Shown: positions 1 through 5,251 of the stretch, piece by piece | How positions within the stretch are numbered: the stretch's first letter is position 1 | How the letters are laid out: the number at the start of each line of letters is the position of its first letter | Source: Flavobacteriales bacterium | GTDB lineage: Bacteria; Bacteroidota; Bacteroidia; NS11-12g; UBA955 | DNA: 7,355 nucleotides | Direction: 5' to 3' | Assembly: GCA_947450405.1 (NCBI GenBank) | Contig: CANFVI010000081.1 | Location: 1 to 7,355 of the forward strand | Position numbers and translations under genes: made by a program | The notes under the pieces: model-generated | The model's input: the letters and a program-made list of their open reading frames with translations, nothing else | What the model was told of the DNA's origin: nothing | Database searches by the model: none

Positions 1-271
1 CACCTGCGTTATTTACCAAGACATCCACTTTTGAATATTCGCTTAAAATTGCATCAGCAAATAATTTACACTGATTTTCAACAGATAAATCTGCAGCAAA
101 AAAAGAACATTTGCATTGAAAATCATGCTCAAGTTCTCTTTGTAATTCTTTTAATGTGTTAGGGTTGGTTCCCCCAATAAATAAATCAAATCCGTTTGAT
201 GCAAATTTAATTGCAATAGAACGACCTATTCCTCTGGAAGCTCCAGTAATAACGGCAACTGGTTTAGACAT
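1..271 (-). CDS. Short-chain dehydrogenase/reductase (SDR), N-terminal part
   Basis: This is the first 90 codons of an NAD(P)-dependent oxidoreductase of the classical SDR family, cut by the left window edge. My reading of the minus strand from ATG at 271 starts MSKPVAVITGASRGIGRSIA. The TGASRGIG stretch (about residues 9-16) is the Rossmann-fold glycine motif TGxxxGIG that binds the cofactor. The LVNNAG stretch at the truncated end (about residues 85-90) is the conserved NNAG motif. AADLS near residue 59 fits the acidic position that contacts adenine. The catalytic Ser-Tyr-Lys residues would lie beyond the edge, so the substrate cannot be told; 3-oxoacyl-ACP reductase-like enzymes are one possibility. 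It lies 42 bp downstream of the small acidic gene on the same strand, so it may be co-transcribed with it or use the promoter-like site in the gap. The family call is firm and the substrate unknown. Confidence 0.9.
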   Translation of the reverse strand, partial: MSKPVAVITGASRGIGRSIAIKFASNGFDLFIGGTNPNTLKELQRELEHDFQCKCSFFAADLSVENQCKLFADAILSEYSKVDVLVNNAG

Positions 272-275
272 GCCA

Positions 276-307
276 CAAAGTTGGATAATTATAATCCAAT
301 TACCAAA
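276..307 (-). promoter_or_regulatory. Possible SDR promoter with palindromic spacer
   Basis: On the minus strand, TTTG (304-307) is followed by a 20-base spacer and CAACTTTG (276-283). That is one mismatch from the Bacteroidota -7 consensus TAnnTTTG, with acceptable spacing from the -33 TTTG. The spacer carries an imperfect palindrome with TTGGAT/ATCCAA arms (281-299), which could be an operator. The implied start site is only a few bases before the SDR ATG at 271, so the message would be nearly leaderless. The motif is short and the region AT-rich, so this is a weak call. Confidence 0.3.
281..299. repeat. Inverted repeat in the 42-bp intergenic gap
   Basis: TTGGATAATTATAATCCAA has 6-bp arms, TTGGAT and ATCCAA, around an AT-rich centre that is itself nearly symmetric. 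It is not followed by a T-run on the minus strand, so it does not look like an intrinsic terminator of the upstream acidic gene. Its place between the candidate -33 and -7 elements of the SDR gene fits a repressor operator better. Function is inferred from position only. Confidence 0.5.
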
Positions 308-313
308 GAAAGA

Positions 314-631
314 TTAATCTTCTTCAGGTTCATCTTTTGGCGAATCCTCTTCGGGCTCCTCTTCAGACTCTTCAGCTTCGGCATCTTTTCCAAGGGGTCG
401 AATCATTGCATCTAAATCATCTTCTGTAAGGATCTCTTTTGCTTTCGCACTCAATTTCACCAAATAAATTCTCTCCTCTGTTTCCAATCTCACTGCGGTT
501 ACAATTTCGCCTTTTGAATTTGGGAAACGGATTGTTTTCCCAGCAATACCATGTGGGTAGGTTTCATTAAATAACTCCAATAAATCTGGGGTTAATTTAG
601 AATAATCCGTAACAACTTTTAGTTTATCCAT
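314..631 (-). CDS. Small acidic protein of unknown function
   Basis: The protein has 105 residues and begins MDKLKVVTDYSKLTPDLLEL. I do not recognise a named family. Residues 1 to about 80 look like a small folded domain: amphipathic helix, a GKTIRFPNSKGEIVTAVRLE strand-rich part, then a helix. The last 25 or so residues are an almost purely acidic tail rich in Glu, Asp, Ser and Pro (EESEEEPEED and similar), probably disordered. There is no signal peptide or membrane segment, so it is likely cytoplasmic. I chose the ATG at 631 over an in-frame TTG at 670, because the extra 13 residues (MVWFVNFTIEFKY) are encoded by a CAAAC repeat and AT-rich leader and look non-coding. It lies downstream of rho on the same strand, after a 184-bp gap, and 42 bp before the SDR gene. 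Acidic tails are common in proteins that bind basic or nucleic-acid-binding partners, but nothing here proves that. Confidence 0.75.
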   Translation of the reverse strand: MDKLKVVTDYSKLTPDLLELFNETYPHGIAGKTIRFPNSKGEIVTAVRLETEERIYLVKLSAKAKEILTEDDLDAMIRPLGKDAEAEESEEEPEEDSPKDEPEED

Positions 632-815
632 ATACTTAAATTCGATTGTAAAATTAACAAACCAAACCAAACGAATTATGTTGGTTTATTAACATTTTTT
701 CAAATAGTATTTTTTTTAGTGCAATGCCATTCAAAATAAAGAAATCCAATGGTTTATACGAAACCAAAAAAAGCAAGAATAAAAAATCGGAATAAAAAAG
801 TAAATAATTATGAAT
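632..815. other. Intergenic region between rho and the acidic gene
   Basis: This 184-bp AT-rich gap has no convincing gene, tRNA or strong stem-loop. On the rho-sense (minus) strand, the part just after the stop codon is a pyrimidine-rich tract (765-800) with long T-runs and a 10-base direct repeat (GAATAAAAAA on the plus strand at 777-786 and 790-799). There is no GC-rich hairpin before the T-runs, so a classical intrinsic terminator for rho is not visible. Transcripts may read through into the acidic gene or end by another route. Confidence 0.6.
658..672. repeat. (CAAAC)x3 short tandem repeat
   Basis: Three perfect copies of CAAAC sit in the leader of the acidic gene, reading GTTTG x3 on the transcribed strand, about 27 bases before its ATG. 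Changes in copy number would alter leader length. The repeat also supplies several TTTG motifs resembling -33 elements, but none has a -7 element at the right distance. Confidence 0.6.
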
Positions 816-2657
816 TTATCCATTCATACTTACCAAGAATTCTGTATTGTCTTTGGTGTTTTGCATGTATCGCAAGAAAGTATTCATTGCTTCTTCAGCA
901 TTCATGTCCGATAAATGATTTCTCAATACCCACATTCTTTGCAACGAAACTTTGTCAATTAATAGGTCTTCTCGCCTAGTGCTTGATGCCAAAATATCAA
1001 TTGCAGGGAATATTCTCTTGTTCGACAATTTACGGTCTAACTGCAATTCCATATTTCCAGTTCCCTTAAATTCCTCGAAAATTACTTCATCCATTTTTGA
1101 ACCAGTATCTGTTAAGGCCGTTGCAATAATTGTTAAAGAACCACCGTTTTCAATATTTCTAGCTGCTCCAAAGAATCTCTTTGGCTTATGCAATGCATTC
1201 GCATCAACACCACCCGACAAAATCTTACCAGACGCAGGTTGAACAGTATTATAAGCCCTTGCCAAACGGGTAATTGAATCTAATAAAATAACCACATCAT
1301 GACCACACTCTACCAATCTTTTTGCCTTTTCTAAAACCATGTTCGACAATTTCACATGCTTATCGGCCGGTTCATCGAATGTACTCGCAACAACTTCTGC
1401 CCTTACACTTCTTGCCATATCTGTTACCTCTTCAGGACGTTCATCGATAAGCAAGATGATCATATACACTTCAGGGTGATTGGCAGCAATTGCGTTTGCT
1501 ATTCCTTTCAACAACCACGTTTTACCTGTTTTAGGCTGTGCTACAATCAATCCACGTTGGCCTTTACCAATTGGCGAAACCATATCGATAATTCTATTTG
1601 GATAGTTTTTAGGATTGTCGCACAAATTCAATTTTTCATCAGGAAATAAAGGCGTTAAATGCTCAAATGCAACCCTATCTCTTACTTCCTCAGGCGTTTT
1701 TCCATTCACTGACTCAATTTTCACCAAACAGAAGTATTTTTCATTGTCTTTTGGGGGACGTATGCTACCACGAATGGTATCTCCCACCTTCAATCCATTT
1801 TGCTTAATCAAATATCCTGGCACATAAACGTCATCTGGTGATGCTACATAGTTATAGTCGGGAGATCTTAAAAAGCCATACCCATCGGGTACAGTTTCCA
1901 AAACACCTTGTGTAACTACAATTCCGTCCATCTCCATTAATTGAGCCAAAATTTCGCGTTTGCGTTTTTCGTCTTCCGTTTCTTGAGGCTTTTGACGCTC
2001 TACATGATCAGGATTTACATTGAAATTCGTTTCTACAACGCCCTCATTATTTCCCTCCGAAGAACCTTTTGCATTTTGATTTGCATTATTTCTGTTATTC
2101 GGATTTCTGGGATGATTTGGGTGACTGGGATGATTTGGATTATTACTCAAACGCGGATTAGGTGTTTGATTGTTTCTTGGATTGTTGTTCCTATTTATTT
2201 CACTCTGATTTTCAGGCACTGGCAAACTAGTAACGGGAGCAACGCTTTCCTGTTCCTTGCTGTCTGTTGGGCCATTTTTAAATCCTTTATTTTTACGTTC
2301 TCTAAAATTGCGTTTTTCGCGGTCGTTTGATTCTACTGCAGTGTTATTGGCAACCGGAGTTTCAACCATTTCAGCGACAGGCGTTTCAAGTTTTGCTGTA
2401 GCATCTTCAACTACAGTTTCATTAGACGTCAAATCGTTTTTTACAGGAACTCGTTTGCGTTTTCCTGTATTTTCTTCATAAACGGCACTACTAACTTCGG
2501 CATTTGAAGTATTAGATTCAGATTGATTTGCAATTTTTTCAATTGCAGCAATAATTTCAGGTTTTTTTAACTTTTCAGTTCCTTGAACTTCCAATGCAGT
2601 AGCCATTGTACGCAGCTCTGCTACACTCATTTTACCGAGATCCGGTGTATTTGCCAT
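816..2657 (-). CDS. rho: Transcription termination factor Rho with long Asn-rich insertion
   Basis: Rho is a ring-shaped hexameric RNA helicase/ATPase that binds nascent RNA and releases RNA polymerase. This 613-residue protein has a Rho_N helical domain (about 10-43), a low-complexity insertion (about 45-235), an OB/cold-shock RNA-binding domain (about 245-320, with DGYGFLRSP) and the ATPase core. Aligned to E. coli Rho (419 residues) the core is gap-free with a constant offset of 195. Walker A QPKTGKT carries K379 (E. coli K184); LIDERPEE carries E406/R407 (E211/R212); Walker B DVVILLD has D460 (D265). The Q-loop is near 473-485, R-loop K521 matches K326, and arginine finger R561 matches R366. 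The bicyclomycin-contacting residues I compared (K379, E406, R407, D460, S461, R464) are kept, so sensitivity is plausible. The start MANTPDLGKMSV fits the family. The insertion is rich in Asn, Pro, His, Arg, Lys and Glu. The gene has its own candidate promoter. Confidence 0.98.
   Translation of the reverse strand: MANTPDLGKMSVAELRTMATALEVQGTEKLKKPEIIAAIEKIANQSESNTSNAEVSSAVYEENTGKRKRVPVKNDLTSNETVVEDATAKLETPVAEMVETPVANNTAVESNDREKRNFRERKNKGFKNGPTDSKEQESVAPVTSLPVPENQSEINRNNNPRNNQTPNPRLSNNPNHPSHPNHPRNPNNRNNANQNAKGSSEGNNEGVVETNFNVNPDHVERQKPQETEDEKRKREILAQLMEMDGIVVTQGVLETVPDGYGFLRSPDYNYVASPDDVYVPGYLIKQNGLKVGDTIRGSIRPPKDNEKYFCLVKIESVNGKTPEEVRDRVAFEHLTPLFPDEKLNLCDNPKNYPNRIIDMVSPIGKGQRGLIVAQPKTGKTWLLKGIANAIAANHPEVYMIILLIDERPEEVTDMARSVRAEVVASTFDEPADKHVKLSNMVLEKAKRLVECGHDVVILLDSITRLARAYNTVQPASGKILSGGVDANALHKPKRFFGAARNIENGGSLTIIATALTDTGSKMDEVIFEEFKGTGNMELQLDRKLSNKRIFPAIDILASSTRREDLLIDKVSLQRMWVLRNHLSDMNAEEAMNTFLRYMQNTKDNTEFLVSMNG
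2101..2144. repeat. 18-bp-period direct repeat inside rho
   Basis: CTGGGATGATTTGG occurs exactly at 2107-2120 and again at 2125-2138, a period of 18 bp or six codons. It encodes the Asn-Pro-His-Pro repeat NPNHPSHPNHPRNPN in the Rho insertion (around residues 173-187). Because the period is a multiple of three, gain or loss of a unit keeps the frame, so the insertion can change length without destroying Rho. Confidence 0.8.
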
Positions 2658-2763
2658 ATCTTGTGATAACGAAAAAAATAATTTTAAATGTTTTTGAATT
2701 TGTTAATACCTATAGAAAGGTAAAAAGCATAAAGGCTAACCTTATTACTCCTCAATTCGACTG
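2658..2763 (-). promoter_or_regulatory. rho 5' leader with small hairpin and possible 6-codon uORF
   Basis: This is the stretch between the candidate promoter and the rho ATG, about 100 nt. On the transcribed strand it contains a 5-bp stem TACCT/AGGTA with a 6-base loop (2707-2722) and a weaker AAGG/CCTT pairing near 2732-2743. A tiny open frame begins at ATG 2730 and stops with TAG at 2710-2712, reading M-L-F-T-F-L; its stop lies within the hairpin. In E. coli, rho is autoregulated through its leader, so a regulatory role is plausible. These elements are small and could be chance in AT-rich DNA. Confidence 0.3.
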
Positions 2764-2794
2764 CAATAATAACTGATAAATCACTTAGAACAAA
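2764..2794 (-). promoter_or_regulatory. Candidate rho promoter (Bacteroidota type)
   Basis: On the minus strand TTTG (2791-2794), a 19-base spacer and TATTATTG (2764-2771) match the Bacteroidota sigma pattern TTTG-N19-TAnnTTTG with one mismatch in the -7 element and exact spacing. The implied start near 2760 gives a leader of about 100 nt before the rho ATG. A perfect TAATTTTG (-7 type) lies just upstream at 2791-2798, but it has no -33 element at the right distance. Confidence 0.5.
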
Positions 2795-2833
2795 ATTATT
2801 TGCATTTTTTACAAATCTTTATCGAATTAAAAT

Positions 2834-2847
2834 CCTTTATAAAAAGG
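2834..2847 (-). terminator. Weak terminator-like stem downstream of the reductase gene
   Basis: On the minus strand CCTTT-TTAT-AAAGG forms a 5-bp stem with a 4-base loop, followed by ATTTTAATT. It lies about 67 bases beyond the reductase stop codon and upstream of the rho promoter, which is where a terminator separating the two genes would be. The stem is short and AT-rich, so it is only a candidate. A second inverted repeat, CAATAT/ATATTG (2892-2911), is closer to the stop but lacks a T-run. Confidence 0.2.
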
Positions 2848-2913
2848 GCAACAAACACCATACATGAAACTTAACACACGATTAACAATCCCAATATTAA
2901 GTGACATATTGAA

Positions 2914-3609
2914 TCAATCGTATTGCTCAAAGAAATATTGTCTGCGGTTGTAACCCATTGCCTTCAATCGGTTACGCGTTTCAGCACACATGTCTTTCCA
3001 GCCACAAACAAAAATTCTGGCCTCTCCTATTTCCCTCAAAATATTTGAATAAAATTCATGTACATATCCTAAATTTTCGAAATCAGATTCTTGACTGAGC
3101 ACAGGTAAATAATGAAATTTTGAATTTGAATTCATTAAAATTTCCCATTCACTTTTGTATAAAATATCGGTTTTCTTTCTGTTTCCAAAAATCAAATAGA
3201 CATCTTGATTTCCTGCGGCTAAAGCAGTATGAATCATACTTCGAAACGGAGCAATTCCAGTTCCAGTGCAAATGAACATAATTGGAAAATTCAAATGCTC
3301 ACTCTTTAATACAAATTCACCGCGAGATTCCGAAATTTTCAAAATATCGCCTAGTGACTTTTGAAACAACCAAGGTGTAAAAATGCCGTTTTCATTCAAA
3401 GCGATACACAATTCTATTTTATTCGTACCCGATTTGAGTGAGGATATAGAGTAACTTCGGGTATTTTCAAACTCAGGTAAATCTGGATGAATAATCTGAA
3501 CAAATTGGCCAGGTACAAATTCAATTACACTAGCATCTGTAGTTGATAACTCAAAGCGCTTTACACGGTTGGTTTCATCGATGATATTTGTAATTTCCAC
3601 TTGCATCAT
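2914..3609 (-). CDS. Ferredoxin-NADP+ reductase-like flavoprotein
   Basis: This is a 231-residue stand-alone member of the ferredoxin-NADP+ reductase superfamily: an FAD-binding beta-barrel followed by an NAD(P)H-binding domain. RSYSIS (51-56) is the RxYS flavin-binding motif after PGQFVQI. CTGTGIAPFRSMI (114-126) is the glycine-rich NADP motif, GNR (142-144) follows, and CGWKDM (202-207) is the CGxxxM nicotinamide-side motif. The protein ends in an aromatic-rich tail, YFFEQYD. There is no 2Fe-2S domain, so electrons must pass to a separate carrier such as ferredoxin or flavodoxin, or to a fused-family substrate I cannot name. It is probably cytoplasmic, as no signal peptide or membrane segment is seen. 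Two adjacent ATGs (3609 and 3606) are possible starts. A perfect -7-like TATTTTTG (3611-3618) directly abuts them, hinting at a leaderless message. The gene is divergent from crcB. Confidence 0.88.
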   Translation of the reverse strand: MMQVEITNIIDETNRVKRFELSTTDASVIEFVPGQFVQIIHPDLPEFENTRSYSISSLKSGTNKIELCIALNENGIFTPWLFQKSLGDILKISESRGEFVLKSEHLNFPIMFICTGTGIAPFRSMIHTALAAGNQDVYLIFGNRKKTDILYKSEWEILMNSNSKFHYLPVLSQESDFENLGYVHEFYSNILREIGEARIFVCGWKDMCAETRNRLKAMGYNRRQYFFEQYD

Positions 3610-3644
3610 GCAAAAATACGAACGGCATAGCTTATTTTCGCTTT
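3610..3644. promoter_or_regulatory. 35-bp divergent intergenic region
   Basis: The starts of the reductase (minus) and crcB (plus) are only 35 bp apart. TATTTTTG (3611-3618, minus) matches TAnnTTTG, and TATTTTCG (3633-3640, plus) matches with one mismatch. Each lies within 4 bases of its start codon, which would give leaderless or near-leaderless transcripts. Neither has a TTTG at the usual 19-21 base spacing, so real promoters could instead lie within the neighbouring genes. The gap is too short for a fluoride riboswitch. Confidence 0.3.
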
Positions 3645-3998
3645 ATGAATTTAAAAATCGTTTTGTTAATTGCTTTTGGAGGTAGTATTGGTGCTACTTT
3701 GAGGGGATTCATTAACAAAATAATACCATTTCAACCGCTTCAATTTTCTTATGGCACATTTGCTATAAATTTATTGGGTTGCTTTTTCATTGGTATTTTA
3801 TGGACTAAATTAAATTCAGAATTGAGCAAATCGTTTTGGATAACTGGCATTTTGGGCGGCTTTACCACCTTTTCAGGTTTTGGATTGGAAATACTCCGCT
3901 ATTTAGATGCTAAAGAATATGGACTTATGTTTGGTTATGCAATTACATCTGTAGTTTTGGGAGTATTTATGGTATGGGTAGGACAAAAAATAGCTTAG
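3645..3998 (+). CDS. crcB: Fluoride ion channel CrcB/Fluc
   Basis: A 117-residue, four-helix inner-membrane protein of the Fluc family, which works as a dual-topology dimer and lets toxic fluoride leave the cell. Family motifs are all visible: GGSIGATLR (12-20) in helix 1, GTFAINLLGCFFIG (37-50) with the conserved pore Asn (N42) in helix 2, and GGFTTFSGFGLE (71-82) at the helix 3 break, which in Fluc structures binds the central Na+ and supplies the Phe residues lining the pore. Helix 4 is around 97-115. Length is typical. A single gene is enough for a homodimer, and no second crcB copy is seen here. The start MNLKIVLLIAFGG fits the family. The next gene starts 25 bp before this one ends, so the two are probably translationally coupled. 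No fluoride riboswitch is seen upstream. Confidence 0.95.
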   Translation: MNLKIVLLIAFGGSIGATLRGFINKIIPFQPLQFSYGTFAINLLGCFFIGILWTKLNSELSKSFWITGILGGFTTFSGFGLEILRYLDAKEYGLMFGYAITSVVLGVFMVWVGQKIA

Positions 3999-5251
3999 TT
4001 TTTATAATTTTATTGGGAAGTTTTTTGTTTGCTAAAGCAAATCAAATACTGATTCCTATGGATGAATCTCAAAAGAACCATTTGAAATCTTATGGAATTG
4101 CTTTTTGGCTGCTCGACAAACAAAAAACCGAAGTTACATGGTTATTGAATTATCGGGGGGGAAGTTTTATGTCGCCCTATACCCCATCCCTCGAAACTGA
4201 ATGTAAAACCAGAGGAATATCTTTTGACGTTATTTCAAATACAGAAGCGAATGGTATTGAAAACACAATCGCCGATCCATCTGTGAACATGAATATGGTG
4301 AAATTACTCAATGCGCCTAAAATTGCTGTGTATTCGCCAAAAACCAAACAACCTTGGGATGATGCCGTAACCATGGTGCTTACCTATGCCGAAATTCCTT
4401 ACACCGTTGTTTTTGACGATGAAGTAATGGCAGGCAAACTAACTGAATATGATTGGTTACACCTTCATCATGAAGACTTTTCAGGGCAATTTGGGAAATT
4501 CTTTTCATCTTATGCGAATGCACCTTGGTATCAAGCAGAAGTTGCCGAAGGCGAATCAACGGCAAAGAAGCATGGATTTAATTCCGTTCGTGAACTTAAA
4601 AAGAATGTAGCACTCAAAATCAGAGATTTTTGCTTGGGTGGAGGATTTTTATTTGCAATGTGCAGTGCAACAGACACCTACGACATTGCACTAGCCGCTC
4701 AAAACACCGATATCTGCGAAGTAATGTTCGATGGAACACCCTCAGAACCGAATGCCCAACAGAAATTAGACTATGCGCAGTGCTTTGCATTTAAAAACTT
4801 TTTGCTCGAAAACGATCCTTATATATATGAATACAGCAATATCGATGTAAATCCCAACCCTGTGCTAAGAGGCGTTACCGAAGAAACTGATTTATTTACC
4901 TTGTTCGATTACTCTGCAAAGTGGGATTTAATTCCAAGTATACTATGTCAAAACCATACGAGAACCATCAAGGGTTTCATGGGACAAACCACTGCATTCC
5001 ATAAGGAATTGGTAAAAAGTGACGTATTAATTATGGGTGAAAATGCACTAATTAAAGAAGCTCGGTACATTCATGGCACCATGGGAAAAGGAACTTGGAC
5101 ATTCTACAGTGGCCATGATCCTGAAGACTATCAGCACATGGTTGGCGAACAACCCACAGATTTAAATTTACATCCCAATAGTCCTGGTTACCGACTTATT
5201 CTAAATAACATCTTGTTTCCTTCTGCGCAGAAAAACAAGCAAAAAACCTAA
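3974..5251 (+). CDS. Secreted glutamine-amidotransferase-like protein of unknown function
   Basis: The protein has 425 residues. MGRTKNSLVFIILLGSFLFAKA is a clear signal peptide (cleavage likely after about residue 22), so it is exported, presumably to the periplasm. The mature protein begins ILIPMDESQKNHLKSYGIAFWLL. Its centre resembles a class I glutamine-amidotransferase/ThuA-like flavodoxin fold: KIAVYSP (116-122), a YDWLHLHHEDF stretch (159-169), GGGFLFAMCSATD (222-234) with C230 where such folds carry a nucleophile elbow, and GKGTWTFYSGHDPED (371-385). From memory, close Bacteroidota relatives are often labelled 'asparagine synthetase B', but neither an N-terminal Cys nucleophile nor the SGGxDS ATP-pyrophosphatase motif is present, so that label looks wrong. 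The start lies 25 bp inside crcB and is supported by the complete signal peptide. The stop overlaps the next ATG (TAATG). A run of seven G at 4155-4161 lies in the RGGS codons. Catalysis and substrate are unknown. Confidence 0.8.
   Translation: MGRTKNSLVFIILLGSFLFAKANQILIPMDESQKNHLKSYGIAFWLLDKQKTEVTWLLNYRGGSFMSPYTPSLETECKTRGISFDVISNTEANGIENTIADPSVNMNMVKLLNAPKIAVYSPKTKQPWDDAVTMVLTYAEIPYTVVFDDEVMAGKLTEYDWLHLHHEDFSGQFGKFFSSYANAPWYQAEVAEGESTAKKHGFNSVRELKKNVALKIRDFCLGGGFLFAMCSATDTYDIALAAQNTDICEVMFDGTPSEPNAQQKLDYAQCFAFKNFLLENDPYIYEYSNIDVNPNPVLRGVTEETDLFTLFDYSAKWDLIPSILCQNHTRTIKGFMGQTTAFHKELVKSDVLIMGENALIKEARYIHGTMGKGTWTFYSGHDPEDYQHMVGEQPTDLNLHPNSPGYRLILNNILFPSAQKNKQKT
4155..4161 (+). repeat. G7 homopolymer in the secreted-protein gene
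   Basis: Seven consecutive G bases encode the Arg-Gly-Gly part of LLNYRGGSF (about residues 61-63), in a gene that is otherwise AT-rich. Slippage by one base would shift the frame early, about 60 codons after the start. The tract is short for classical phase variation, so it may be incidental. Confidence 0.7.

Noticed and set aside
632..670. Upstream in-frame TTG start (670) for the acidic protein
   Set aside because: The added 13 residues come from a CAAAC repeat and AT-rich leader; the ATG at 631 gives a natural MDKLKVV start.
749..979. Plus-strand open frame at the rho 3' end (76 codons)
   Set aside because: Most of it is antisense to the conserved Rho C-terminus, its start is a Lys-rich translation of A-runs, and it shows no recognisable domain.
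2101..2144. CRISPR-like or mobile repeat array
   Set aside because: There are only two 14-base copies with a 4-base gap, inside a continuous coding frame that explains them as a peptide repeat.
1941..2481. Plus-strand open frames antisense to the Rho insertion
   Set aside because: They are by-products of low-complexity Asn/Pro codons read backwards (Ile/Trp/Phe-rich), with no plausible start context or motif.
2892..2911. CAATAT/ATATTG inverted repeat as terminator of the reductase gene
   Set aside because: The stem is short and AT-only apart from one pair, the loop is 8 bases and no T-run follows on the transcribed strand.
3550..3644. Fluoride riboswitch upstream of crcB
   Set aside because: The gap is only 35 bp, and I see no match to the conserved pseudoknot segments of the crcB motif in it or in the adjacent reductase coding sequence.
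4177..4565. Short minus-strand frames inside the secreted-protein gene
   Set aside because: They are antisense to a protein with a signal peptide and recognisable motifs, and have no independent support.
3974..5251. Calling this gene asparagine synthetase (asnB)
   Set aside because: There is no N-terminal catalytic Cys and no SGGxDS ATP-binding loop, and the protein carries an export signal.
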